47,136 nt of DNA from Clostridiales bacterium (GTDB taxonomy: Bacteria > Bacillota > Clostridia > Lachnospirales > Lachnospiraceae): NCBI GenBank assembly GCA_022770525.1, contig JALEHN010000062.1, positions 1-47,136 on the forward strand, in the 5' to 3' direction. The position numbers and the translations under genes were made by a program. The notes under the pieces are model-generated. The model saw only the letters and a list, made by a program, of their open reading frames with translations. It ran no database searches and was not told where the DNA came from. Positions 6,545 to 14,552 of this stretch are shown piece after piece (the first letter of the stretch is position 1; every line of letters starts with the position of its first letter).

Positions 6545-7972
6545 ATGAACTTCAAAAGAAGAGCAGCGTTATTACTTTCATTAGTAATGACAACAGCAGC
6601 GTTGGCTGGTTGTGGGGGCACATCAACATCACAGACAGGAGAGCAGTCAGGTGCTGCAAATGAAACTCAGGGAGCAGCAGCAGCTTCCGGCGAAGTACTC
6701 ACAGTTGATTTCTGGACAGCACCACAGCAGGTTCAGTACAACTACTGGGAAAGCAAAGCTCAGATGTTTAATGAAACAAAGACAGAGGTCAATGGCAAAG
6801 TTGTTGAAATTAAAGTTCAGCAGATGCCGGAATCACCTTCATCTGAAGCAGGTATTCAGAATGCCATTGCAACAGGCACAGCACCTGCAGTATCAGAAAA
6901 CATTAACAGAGGTTTTGCTGCAACATTAGCTGCATCAGAAGTTGTGTATGACTTATCAGAAGAAGCATGGTTTAATGACGTTATTGAAGCAAGACATATG
7001 GAAGACAGTATTACAAACTGGGCAATCGACGGAAAACAGTATGTACTTCCTGTATATGTTAACCCTATGGTTTGGCAGTGGAACATGAAAGGTTTACAGG
7101 TTTTAGGCTTTGATAAAGCACCTGAAACAGTCGATGAATTTAATGCTGTGATTAAAGCTTTTGCAGAAAATAAAGATGCTTTGGCTGAAATCGGCGTAAC
7201 GCATACATTCTACAGACCTTCTTTAACACGTCCGGATCAGTATTGGGACAGATGGTTCGACTTCATGATGATTTACAACGGTATTTCACAGGGTGCACCG
7301 ATTCTTGAAAACGGCGCATTAGTGATGGATAAAGAAAGTGCTGTTGAAGCTATGGAAATCATCGGTACATTCGGCAACAGCATCCAGCAGGGTGAATTAT
7401 CCAGCATCTGGATTGAAGAAAAACCTTCAGTACTTGTTTCCATCAATGCACCTTGGGAAATTTCACTGTATAAAGAAAACAATAAAGTATACGGTGAAGA
7501 TTATGTTTATGGTCCTTCTCTTGTTAAAACTCAGGGCGACAACGCTTATAACTATGCAGATTCAAAAGGTTTAACATTCTACAAGACAGATAATATTTCT
7601 GAAGACGAGCATGCAGGCGCTGTTGAATTTGTTAAATGGGTTTATAACAAAGAAAATTCCGCACAGACAGACCTTGACTGGTTAAATGCTACAACAATGC
7701 TTCCTGTAAGAGGCGACTTAAATGATAACGAACTGTTTGCACCTGTGATGGAAGAATATCCTGAACTTGCTGCACTGGCACAGTGGGTACCATATGCAAT
7801 TCCTGGTCTTGCTACAGATAAAGACGCTGATATCTGGACAGCATTTACAGAAGCAGGTACAGCACCTTACATGAACGAAGTTGTCAATGCAGAACCTGGC
7901 AATGCCCCAGATGCAACATCATACATTGATGCAGCTATGGAAGCTATGAAAACAGCAGGTGGTCTTCAGTAA
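6545..7972 (+). CDS. Sugar ABC transporter substrate-binding lipoprotein
   Basis: A 475-residue extracellular solute-binding protein (family 1 type). ATG 6545 follows AGGAGG with normal spacing; the open frame upstream is not used. Residues 1-22 are a lipoprotein signal peptide with lipobox LAGC and Cys23 as the lipidated residue, followed by a Ser/Thr/Gly/Gln/Ala linker and a mature domain starting near VDFWTAPQQ. Aromatic-rich segments (YNYWESK, MVWQWNMK, YWDRWFDFMM) are typical of oligosaccharide pockets. It is followed by a hairpin and then two permeases; the ATPase subunit is not encoded here and is presumably a shared MsmK-like protein elsewhere. Confidence 0.93.
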   Translation: MNFKRRAALLLSLVMTTAALAGCGGTSTSQTGEQSGAANETQGAAAASGEVLTVDFWTAPQQVQYNYWESKAQMFNETKTEVNGKVVEIKVQQMPESPSSEAGIQNAIATGTAPAVSENINRGFAATLAASEVVYDLSEEAWFNDVIEARHMEDSITNWAIDGKQYVLPVYVNPMVWQWNMKGLQVLGFDKAPETVDEFNAVIKAFAENKDALAEIGVTHTFYRPSLTRPDQYWDRWFDFMMIYNGISQGAPILENGALVMDKESAVEAMEIIGTFGNSIQQGELSSIWIEEKPSVLVSINAPWEISLYKENNKVYGEDYVYGPSLVKTQGDNAYNYADSKGLTFYKTDNISEDEHAGAVEFVKWVYNKENSAQTDLDWLNATTMLPVRGDLNDNELFAPVMEEYPELAALAQWVPYAIPGLATDKDADIWTAFTEAGTAPYMNEVVNAEPGNAPDATSYIDAAMEAMKTAGGLQ

Positions 7973-7983
7973 TAACACTCAGT

Positions 7984-8060
7984 CATATCATTCCGTCATA
8001 TCACGCAATAATATCATTCTGTAATATTATTCTGTGATATCATTCATGATATGCATATAC
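7984..8060. repeat. 13-bp tandem repeat, about 6 copies
   Basis: Five copies are in exact 13-bp phase at 7984, 7997, 8010, 8023 and 8036, with consensus NATATCATTCTGT, and a sixth degenerate copy starts near 8048. The array fills the start of the gap between the binding-protein and permease genes. It is AT-rich and mostly non-structured. Confidence 0.85.
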
Positions 8061-8075
8061 TTGTGTATATAATGG

Positions 8076-8101
8076 GCTGTACAATCATGGCGTTGTACAG
8101 C
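8076..8101 (+). terminator. Intercistronic hairpin (attenuator or 3'-end stabiliser)
   Basis: GCTGTACAA (8076-8084) and TTGTACAGC (8093-8101) form a perfect 9-bp stem with an 8-base loop. It lies between the binding protein and the permease genes, the usual place for a hairpin that makes the binding protein more abundant than the permeases. Only a weak T-rich tail follows. Confidence 0.65.
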
Positions 8102-8126
8102 TTCATTTGTAAAGGGGATTGTTTAA

Positions 8127-9026
8127 ATGAAAAATAATAAAAATAAGGTAAGCCGTAAAAAAAGTGTTATGGGGTGGCTGCTCAATGCGCCTTATTTGGT
8201 ATACAGTCTTATATTCTTTTTGATTCCGCTCATTTGGGCCGTATGGTTATCTGTGATGGACTGGAACTTAATGTCCAAAAATAAAACTTTTGTCGGCTTA
8301 GGCAACTTTAAAGCGCTTTTCACGGATAATAAAGTACAGGCTGCATTTATCAACTCGTACAAATATCTTGTACCAATTGTTATTTTGTGTTTTGCCGGCG
8401 GTTTGATTATCGCTTTGTTAGTTTCGAAACTTCCGGATAAAATCAAAGGTATTGTTGCTGTTTTATTCTTTATTCCATATCTGACTTCAGGCGTTGCAAC
8501 ATCCGTTGTTGTTAAATATCTGTTTAATTATAATTCAGTATTAAATACGTTTTTGCGTGACAATTTTAATTTGAATATCAATTGGCTGACCGACCAGAAA
8601 TACGCATTCTGGGTTATGGTCGCAATCGTTGTATGGAAAATGTCAGGTTATTATGCGCTGTTTATTTTGTCAGGTATTGAAAGTATCAGCGCTGATGTCA
8701 ATGAAGCCTGTGCACTGGATGGCTCACATGGTTTACATAAATTAATTCATGTGACACTGCCGATGATCATGCCTACACTGACAACGGTCATCGTACTGGC
8801 AACAGGTCTTGCTTTTGGTATCTTTACAGAGCCGTTCCTGCTGACAGGCGGCGGGCCAAACTTAAGTACAACATCATGGCAGCTGGAAATTTATAATACA
8901 TCATTTACAAGATTCCAGTCCGGTTATGGTGCGGCGATGGCTATCGCAAGTGCCATTCAGATTTTCATTACGCTGCGTATCATTAACTTTATCACTGATA
9001 AGCTGAATCATAAATTTGGATTCTAA
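8127..9026 (+). CDS. Sugar ABC transporter permease, MalF type
   Basis: A 299-residue inner-membrane subunit with about six hydrophobic helices. The N-terminus MKNNKNKVSRKK is basic and cytoplasmic, and the first helix begins near GWLLNAPYLVYSL. The EAA loop that docks the ATPase is seen as NEACALDGSHGLHKLIHVTLP. GGGPNLSTTSWQLEIYN is typical of MalF/UgpA-like CUT1 permeases. It pairs with the next gene 18 bases on. Together with the lipoprotein it should import an oligosaccharide for the GH130 enzyme. Confidence 0.93.
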   Translation: MKNNKNKVSRKKSVMGWLLNAPYLVYSLIFFLIPLIWAVWLSVMDWNLMSKNKTFVGLGNFKALFTDNKVQAAFINSYKYLVPIVILCFAGGLIIALLVSKLPDKIKGIVAVLFFIPYLTSGVATSVVVKYLFNYNSVLNTFLRDNFNLNINWLTDQKYAFWVMVAIVVWKMSGYYALFILSGIESISADVNEACALDGSHGLHKLIHVTLPMIMPTLTTVIVLATGLAFGIFTEPFLLTGGGPNLSTTSWQLEIYNTSFTRFQSGYGAAMAIASAIQIFITLRIINFITDKLNHKFGF

Positions 9027-9044
9027 AGAGGGGATGGTGTAAAG

Positions 9045-9869
9045 ATGAAAAAGAAAATAAGTTTAAAAACAGTAATCATTACAATAATCACGTTGGTTTT
9101 ACTGGCAATTTCTTTGTTTCCATTTTACTATATGGTCATTCAGTCATTTACCCAATGGGATATGGTCGATAAGGTTCTCGTGCCTCATGGCTTTACGCTG
9201 AGAAGTTATGAATATTTAATCGGACGGGGCGGTGCGACCAATTCATTAATGTGGGTGAAAGCTTTATTGAATTCATTTATCGTTTCATTTCCGACGGCCG
9301 TTATTTCTGTGGCCATCGGCCTCGGTATCGGATATTCTGTTGTAAAGCTTCAGTTTAAAGGCGAAAAGTTCATCATGAACTCATTATTGTTCCAGATGTT
9401 TTTTCCTGCAATTATTTTACTTGTTCCAAGATATATGATTGCAAAACCTCTGGCAAATAATTATGCAGGTATGATTATTCCGTTATGTATATCCATCTGG
9501 GCAATTTTCATGTACATCAATTACTTTAAAACAATTCCCAATGATGTATTTGAAGCTGCCAGAATTGACGGCGCAAGCGATCTGAGAATTCTGGCAAAGA
9601 TTGCGTTTCCTATTACAAAGTCCGTAACGACAATTGTATTTTTATCCATTTTCATGCAGAGATGGAGTGAACTGATGTGGGATATGCTGATTGCGCCGGA
9701 TATTAAGATGCAGACTTTAAACGTATTGATTTCAACACAGTTTAAACCGATGGGCGCTTTCCCGGGTCCTATGTATGCGGCATCCGTTATCCTGACACTG
9801 CCGATTATTATTTTGTTCCTTTGCTTCTCTAAGTACTTCAAGGAAGGTATCAGCTTTATGCTTAAATAA
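9045..9869 (+). CDS. Sugar ABC transporter permease, MalG type
   Basis: A 274-residue membrane protein with six predicted helices and the EAA motif FEAARIDGASDLRILAKIAFP (split here by the family's variable positions). It ends SKYFKEGISFMLK, close to the conserved GxxxGAxK tail of MalG-like subunits but with the last residues altered. Its RBS is GAGGGGATGG upstream of ATG 9045. It is the second half of the heterodimeric permease; the GH130 gene follows after 22 bases with its own strong RBS. Confidence 0.93.
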   Translation: MKKKISLKTVIITIITLVLLAISLFPFYYMVIQSFTQWDMVDKVLVPHGFTLRSYEYLIGRGGATNSLMWVKALLNSFIVSFPTAVISVAIGLGIGYSVVKLQFKGEKFIMNSLLFQMFFPAIILLVPRYMIAKPLANNYAGMIIPLCISIWAIFMYINYFKTIPNDVFEAARIDGASDLRILAKIAFPITKSVTTIVFLSIFMQRWSELMWDMLIAPDIKMQTLNVLISTQFKPMGAFPGPMYAASVILTLPIIILFLCFSKYFKEGISFMLK

Positions 9870-9891
9870 ATTTTGAAGGAGAACGATAAAT

Positions 9892-10968
9892 ATGAAAATG
9901 ACTAGATGTGATGCAAATCCTTTAATTAGACCGGAAGATGTGAAACCAAGCCGCCCGGATTTTCATGTGGATGGCATATTTAACTGCGGCGTGGCAGAGT
10001 ATAACGGGGAAGTTATTTTGCTTTGCCGTGTTGCGGAATCGGTAAAATGTGATGACCCTGATCGGCTGATGATACCTGTTGTCGCAAGCAGGGATGGCAA
10101 AGATGTGATGGAGATTGTTACCTATGTGAAATCCGAACATCCTGAACTTAATTTCTCAGATTCAAGACAGGTTTATTTTGTTGAACACGGTAAGAAGAAA
10201 GTTATAAATCTGACTTCATTATCACATTTGAGAATTGCAAGAAGTAAAGACGGCGTTCATTTTGATGTTGATGAGGGACCTTCGATTATGCCGACAGCGG
10301 CAGAAGAAAGCTGGGGTATGGAAGACCCGAGAATCACAAAAATCGGTGATACATATTATATTAATTATACCTCGGTGACGCAGTACGGTCCGGCAACGTC
10401 TCTGATCAGTACATGTGATTTTAAAGAATTTCATCGTCATGGCATTATTTTTGCCCCGGAAAATAAAGATGTTACAATCTTTCCTGAAAAGATCGGAGGC
10501 AGCTATGTTGCATTTAATCGTCCGGTACCAAGCGCTATCGGAAATCCTGAAATGTGGATCGCGAAATCTCCGGATCTGATTCACTGGGGCGAGCAGAAGC
10601 ATTTTTGCGGACTCAATATTGAAGATGAAGATGCATGGGATAACGGCCGGATCGGCGGCGGCGCTGTGCCGTTTTTAACGGAGAGAGGCTGGGTGAAAAT
10701 TTATCATGCAGCCAACAAAGAGGACAGATATTGTCTTGGGGCATTTTTGCTTGATAAAGACGACCCGTCAAAAGTGCTGGCAAAGACAAGACAGCCGATA
10801 TTAACACCGGAAGCAGACTATGAGGTGGACGGTTTCTTTGGTAATGTTGTCTTTACTTGCGGTTGTCTTGTGAAAGACCGTGTGGTAAGTATTTACTACG
10901 GCGCGGCCGATGACAAGATCTGCCGTGCGGACTGTACAATCGATGATATTTTTGAAGCTATGGAATAG
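9892..10968 (+). CDS. GH130 family beta-mannoside phosphorylase/hydrolase
   Basis: A 358-residue cytoplasmic five-bladed beta-propeller enzyme. GAAGGAG precedes ATG 9892. Family marks are NCGVAEYNGEVILLCRVAES near the N-terminus, WGMEDPRIT with the proposed catalytic Asp145, GNPEMWIAKSPDLIHWG, RIGGGAVPF and a C-terminal IYYGAADD. GH130 members phosphorolyse or hydrolyse beta-1,4- or beta-1,2-mannosides such as mannosyl-glucose, mannobiose or mannosyl-GlcNAc. The linked phosphomannose isomerase supports a mannoside. I cannot decide phosphorylase versus hydrolase or the linkage from sequence alone. Confidence 0.88.
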   Translation: MKMTRCDANPLIRPEDVKPSRPDFHVDGIFNCGVAEYNGEVILLCRVAESVKCDDPDRLMIPVVASRDGKDVMEIVTYVKSEHPELNFSDSRQVYFVEHGKKKVINLTSLSHLRIARSKDGVHFDVDEGPSIMPTAAEESWGMEDPRITKIGDTYYINYTSVTQYGPATSLISTCDFKEFHRHGIIFAPENKDVTIFPEKIGGSYVAFNRPVPSAIGNPEMWIAKSPDLIHWGEQKHFCGLNIEDEDAWDNGRIGGGAVPFLTERGWVKIYHAANKEDRYCLGAFLLDKDDPSKVLAKTRQPILTPEADYEVDGFFGNVVFTCGCLVKDRVVSIYYGAADDKICRADCTIDDIFEAME

Positions 10969-11036
10969 GTGTGCCGTTGTTTTTAATTCCTGCAATAAAA
11001 TTCATTGTCAAATGATTGTCAAACCGCGTTACACGT

Positions 11037-11144
11037 GGTACGATATAAACGATGGCTATTGAAAACGTATTCGAACAAAACGTATTCGGGCAAAACACAT
11101 CCGGGACGGCAGCAGGTACGATATAAACAGTACTTATTGAAAAC
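11037..11144. repeat. Direct repeats upstream of the lacI-like gene (30 bp x2 and 15 bp x3)
   Basis: GGTACGATATAAAC plus a divergent quartet and TATTGAAAAC occurs at 11037-11066 and 11115-11144, 78 bases apart. Between them a 15-bp unit AAAACGTATTCGRRC is repeated three times in tandem (11062-11076, 11077-11091, 11092-11106, the last degenerate). The block fills the gap between GH130 and the regulator and could hold regulator-binding sites, though the units are direct rather than dyad repeats. Confidence 0.8.
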
Positions 11145-11171
11145 AAATGATAAATACAGGAGGCCGGATCA

Positions 11172-12215
11172 ATGACGAGAAAAAAAGTGACGATGAAGGA
11201 TATTGCAGAAAAATTAAACCTTTCGATTAATGCTGTTTCGCTTGCTTTAAATGACAGAGCCGGCGTAGGTGAGGAAACACGCAGGCTGATTTTAAATACA
11301 GCCGAAGAAATGGGGTATTTGGATCAGTCTGCGAAATATGTTCAGACATATTCAAATAAAAATATTTGTGTTCTTCTGGAACACCGGTTTTTCAGAGATT
11401 TCAGATTTTACGGGAGAGTTCTGTTAGGCATTGAAGAGCAGGCAAAAAAATCGGGATATGATGTTTTTGTGAATTCCTTTGAAGTTGAAAATGTACCTTC
11501 CTGTGTGGAAAATCATAAAGTGTCAGGAATTATTGTTGTCGGTAAAATCAGCGCCTCCTTTTTGACAAAACTAAAAACGTATCATCTGCCGGTTGTTTTG
11601 GCGGATTACACATCTTTGGAAGAACCGACAGATTGTGTCATGTCAGATAATAAACAGGGTGCGTATAAAATGACCTCATATTTGATTGAAAAGGGGTTCA
11701 GGCGCATCGGGTATATGGGGGATCTGGATTATTCGCCAAGTACGAGGGAACGTTTTTTCGGATACCATGAGGCGATTCAGAATAAACTGGGATTTAAAGA
11801 TTTTGATGAGAGTCTGAAATATGTTCAGAGATTTTCCTGCATATCAGATGTTGAAAATGCTGTCATCAATCAGGATATGGAAAAGCTGTATGAAAGATTC
11901 CTTGATATTCAGGAAAGACCGGAAGTGATTTTTTGTTCCAACGATCACCTGGCATTTTTGCTTCTGAAAGTGCTTCAGAAGAAAGGCTTTTCAATTCCTG
12001 AAGATATTGGCATTGTGGGATTTGATGATGTCGAGATGAGCCACATGGTTTATCCGGCACTGACCACAGTCAATGTCCGCAAAAAAAAGATGGGAGAAAA
12101 TGCAACGAAACGCTTATTATATAGAATCGCGCATCCGAAAGAGGAAGTTCAGATGCTTGTGATGAATGTGGAAATCGTAGAGCGCGATTCTGTATGTATG
12201 GCTAAAAATATTTAA
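11172..12215 (+). CDS. LacI-family transcriptional regulator
   Basis: A 347-residue regulator with RBS AGGAGG before ATG 11172. Residues 5-55 form the LacI HTH and hinge (VTMKDIAEKLNLSINAVSLA, then LNDRAGVGEETR). A periplasmic-binding-protein-like sugar domain follows, with typical strands IIVVGKI, RRIGYMGDLDYSPSTRERFF, EVIFCSNDHLAF and IGIVGFDDVEMSHMVYPALT. It lies in line with the mannoside genes and most likely represses or activates the operon in response to an intracellular sugar; the ligand is not evident. Confidence 0.93.
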   Translation: MTRKKVTMKDIAEKLNLSINAVSLALNDRAGVGEETRRLILNTAEEMGYLDQSAKYVQTYSNKNICVLLEHRFFRDFRFYGRVLLGIEEQAKKSGYDVFVNSFEVENVPSCVENHKVSGIIVVGKISASFLTKLKTYHLPVVLADYTSLEEPTDCVMSDNKQGAYKMTSYLIEKGFRRIGYMGDLDYSPSTRERFFGYHEAIQNKLGFKDFDESLKYVQRFSCISDVENAVINQDMEKLYERFLDIQERPEVIFCSNDHLAFLLLKVLQKKGFSIPEDIGIVGFDDVEMSHMVYPALTTVNVRKKKMGENATKRLLYRIAHPKEEVQMLVMNVEIVERDSVCMAKNI

Positions 12216-12240
12216 CACATAAATATTTTATGCGTGTTTT
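12211..12240 (+). terminator. Weak hairpin overlapping the lacI-like stop
   Basis: AACACATAAA pairs with TTTATGCGTGTT with a small bulge around TATT, followed by TTG. It includes the stop codon region. There is no long U run, so partial read-through into the isomerase-kinase gene 60 bases on is expected. Confidence 0.35.
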
Positions 12241-12302
12241 GTGAGATTTTATTTTAATTCTGAACAGGTAAAATATTTGAACGGTGATGAGGTGACGTTT
12301 TG

Positions 12303-14156
12303 ATGGGAATTTTAAAATTAAAAGCAGCGTATAAAGACTATTTGTGGGGCGGACATCGCCTTGTGGAAGAATTTGGCGAAGAATATGATGGGGATATTCT
12401 TGCCGAGGCATGGAAACTTTCATGCCATCCGGATGGTCCGTCGGAAATTGTTAACGGAGCGTATGCCGGAAGGACATTCATCGATTTTATTCATGAGAAG
12501 GGTAAGGAAGTTCTTGGTAAAAACTGTGCGGGCTTTAAAGAATTTCCGATATTAATCAAATTCATTGATGCAAAAGATAATTTGTCCATACAGGTGCATC
12601 CGGATAATCGATATGCGCTGGAAAATGAGGGGCAGTATGGAAAAACAGAAATGTGGTATGTGCTTGATGCAAAAGAGGGCGCATTTTTGTATTACGGCTT
12701 TAAAGAAGAAATCAGCAGAGAAGAATTTGAACTGCGGATTAAGGAAAATACGTTAACCGATGTCCTCAATAAGGTTTATGTTAAAAAAGGTGATTGTCTG
12801 TTTATTGAAGCCGGAACAATCCATGCAATCGGAAAAAATGTTATGATTGCGGAGATTCAGCAGAATTCCAATGTGACATATCGTGTTTTTGATTACGGGA
12901 GAAAAGACAAAAACGGAAGGACCCGGGAACTGCATGTTTCTAAGGCTTTAGATGTGACAAACAGAGCGCCGGTTCAAAGAAATGACAGGAATTATCCGCA
13001 CCTTGCCGATTGTGATTATTTTACGGTGGATAAGCTTAATCTTGACGGAAGAATGACAAAAAAAGTGGAGGGATTTGCTTCGGAAGCTTCCTTTATCAGT
13101 GTTCTTTTTCTTGATGGAAACGGGTACATCAGCGATGAAAGCGAATCGATTGCATTTAAAAAGGGAGACAGCTTTTTTATCCCTGCAGGTTCCGGAAAAT
13201 ATGTGATTGAAGGGCAATGTGATGCGCTGATCACCTCGATCCGCCCTAAAGCAGATCCTGTACGTATTGGCGTTGATATAGGGGGAACGGACGTTAAAAT
13301 CGGGCTGATCGATTCTGACCAGAATATCATCAGTTCGGCGTCAATACCTACATCTAAGGAAAATGGCATAGAAACGGTGATTAAAAATATTGCCCGTAAA
13401 GTAAATACGATGCTCGAGGAGGCAGGCATCAGTATTGAGCAGTGCATCGGTGTCGGTGTCGGCATACCGGGAACAATTGATTCCGTCAATGGCAAAGTTG
13501 TTTATTCGAACAATATTCCGATGGAAAATGTACCGTTTATTGAGTTGATGGAGAAGTATATACCGCTGCCAATCCATATAGCTAATGATGCTGATTGTGC
13601 AGCTTTAGGCGAAAGTGCTGCCGGTGCGGGCAAAGGCTGCCGGTCTTTAGTGCTGCTTACACTGGGAACCGGTGTCGGCAGTGGATTTATCATGGATGGA
13701 AAGATCTACGGCGGATTTGGTGTCGGCGGCAGTGAATTCGGGCATATGATTATTGAGAGCGACGGCCCGGAATGTACTTGCGGCTCACATGGCTGCCTTG
13801 AAGCATATGCATCTGCAACGGCACTGCGCAGAAAGAGTCTTGATGTTTTCGGAAAATCTCTGGAGCCGATTGAAATATTTGATAAGGCTCATGCCGGCGA
13901 CATAAAGGCTCAGGAAATTGTTAATGATTATATTGAAAAATTAGGTGTCGGCATTGTGAATATTATTAATATGCTGAGACCGGAAAAAATCTTATTGGGC
14001 GGCGGCATTTCCGCTCAGGGAGATAAGCTCGTCGAGCCGATTCTAAACATGGCTAAAGAAAGATGCTTCGGAAAGCATTACGGTTCTCTGCCGGAAATTG
14101 CCGTTGCGCAACTGGGTAATAAAGCAGGTATGATAGGGGCGGCTAATTTATTTTGA
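12303..14156 (+). CDS. manA: Fused mannose-6-phosphate isomerase and ROK sugar kinase
   Basis: A 617-residue two-domain enzyme; ATG 12303 has GAGGTG about 8 bases upstream. Residues 1-318 are a type I phosphomannose isomerase: LWGG near 14-17, zinc ligands Q97 and H99 in QVHPDN, E116 in TEMWYVL, and H174 in GTIHAIG. Residues 320-617 are a ROK kinase: phosphate loop IGVDIGGTDVKIG, catalytic Asp429 in ANDAD, GTGVGSGF, and the zinc cluster H481 with C491, C493 and C498 in CTCGSHGCLE. There is no intervening stop or frameshift. One chain could phosphorylate free mannose or glucose and isomerise mannose-6-P to fructose-6-P, completing catabolism of what GH130 releases. Confidence 0.92.
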   Translation: MGILKLKAAYKDYLWGGHRLVEEFGEEYDGDILAEAWKLSCHPDGPSEIVNGAYAGRTFIDFIHEKGKEVLGKNCAGFKEFPILIKFIDAKDNLSIQVHPDNRYALENEGQYGKTEMWYVLDAKEGAFLYYGFKEEISREEFELRIKENTLTDVLNKVYVKKGDCLFIEAGTIHAIGKNVMIAEIQQNSNVTYRVFDYGRKDKNGRTRELHVSKALDVTNRAPVQRNDRNYPHLADCDYFTVDKLNLDGRMTKKVEGFASEASFISVLFLDGNGYISDESESIAFKKGDSFFIPAGSGKYVIEGQCDALITSIRPKADPVRIGVDIGGTDVKIGLIDSDQNIISSASIPTSKENGIETVIKNIARKVNTMLEEAGISIEQCIGVGVGIPGTIDSVNGKVVYSNNIPMENVPFIELMEKYIPLPIHIANDADCAALGESAAGAGKGCRSLVLLTLGTGVGSGFIMDGKIYGGFGVGGSEFGHMIIESDGPECTCGSHGCLEAYASATALRRKSLDVFGKSLEPIEIFDKAHAGDIKAQEIVNDYIEKLGVGIVNIINMLRPEKILLGGGISAQGDKLVEPILNMAKERCFGKHYGSLPEIAVAQLGNKAGMIGAANLF

Positions 14157-14186
14157 TACAGGAAATTGAGATTTCCTGTATCAAAA
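14151..14186. terminator. 15-bp perfect inverted repeat over the manA-ROK stop codon
   Basis: TTTTGATACAGGAAA (14151-14165) and TTTCCTGTATCAAAA (14172-14186) flank the loop TTGAGA; the TGA stop lies inside the first arm. The tail after it is TAAC rather than a U run beyond the AAAA, so it could act as a bidirectional terminator or an mRNA end stabiliser. Confidence 0.65.
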
Positions 14187-14311
14187 TAACACTCCGCGAG
14201 GATGCTCACGCTTTTGCATAGGAATTTTGTCGCTAAAGCGACGCAAAAGCGGCGCAAGAGTTTGCTTCTCAAACTCTTTGTTCTAATTTGTTCTAATACA
14301 CCGTATCGACG

Positions 14312-14335
14312 AATGCGAAGCATTTTGGAGGATGG
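14312..14335 (+). repeat. Dispersed motif, copy 1
   Basis: AATGCGAAGCATTTTGGAGG followed by ATGG. It matches 22 of 24 bases of a second copy at 19126-19149. AATGC-GAA-GCATT is a tiny stable hairpin (GCGAAGC core) followed by a ribosome-binding-site-like GGAGG. A U-tailed terminator starts about 30 bases downstream. Confidence 0.65.
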
Positions 14336-14365
14336 CGCAGAATAAGTATTTTTAATATTAAGGAA

Positions 14366-14408
14366 AACAGGTATAGCTCCGGTCGGGGAATGCTATATCT
14401 GTTTTTTT
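14366..14408 (+). terminator. Rho-independent terminator
   Basis: AACAGGTATAGC (14366-14377) pairs with GCTATATCTGTT (14392-14403), one G-T wobble, followed by TTTTTC. It insulates the ATPase-nuclease locus from the sugar operon. Confidence 0.82.
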
Positions 14409-14494
14409 CTATAATTAATGCAGCAATTAGACGGTTGATCAATGGTGTATAAAGGTATTAAAAGGTACAAAATTAGATGTATAGCTATAAAAAG

Positions 14495-14523
14495 GTTTTA
14501 AATAATAAAAAACATGCTATAAT
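14495..14523 (+). promoter_or_regulatory. Promoter of the ATPase-nuclease pair
   Basis: TATAAT at 14518-14523 is preceded by TG at 14515-14516 (extended -10); the -35 near 14495-14500 is poor. Upstream, 14450-14500 holds several AAAGGTAT/AAAAGGTAC/AAAAGGTTTT copies that could be regulator sites. Confidence 0.6.
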
Positions 14524-14552
14524 AGTCATAGAAAGTTTTGGGAGGTGGAAGT

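Larger units (their letters stand above)
14187..14408 (+). other. Structured intergenic segment with terminator
   Basis: No gene is seen in the roughly 395 bases between manA-ROK and the ATPase gene. The segment holds small hairpins GTCGCT/AGCGAC (14229-14242) and AGAGTTTG/CAAACTCT (14257-14277), then the motif AATGCGAAGCATTTTGGAGG (14312-14331), and a U-tailed hairpin whose arms are 14366-14377 and 14392-14403. The hairpin series followed by a terminator could encode a small RNA or be the remains of a decayed gene. Confidence 0.5.

Noticed and set aside
7984..8060. Possible CRISPR array
   Set aside because: The 13-bp units are directly adjacent with no spacers. The same holds for all other arrays in the window, and no cas gene is present.
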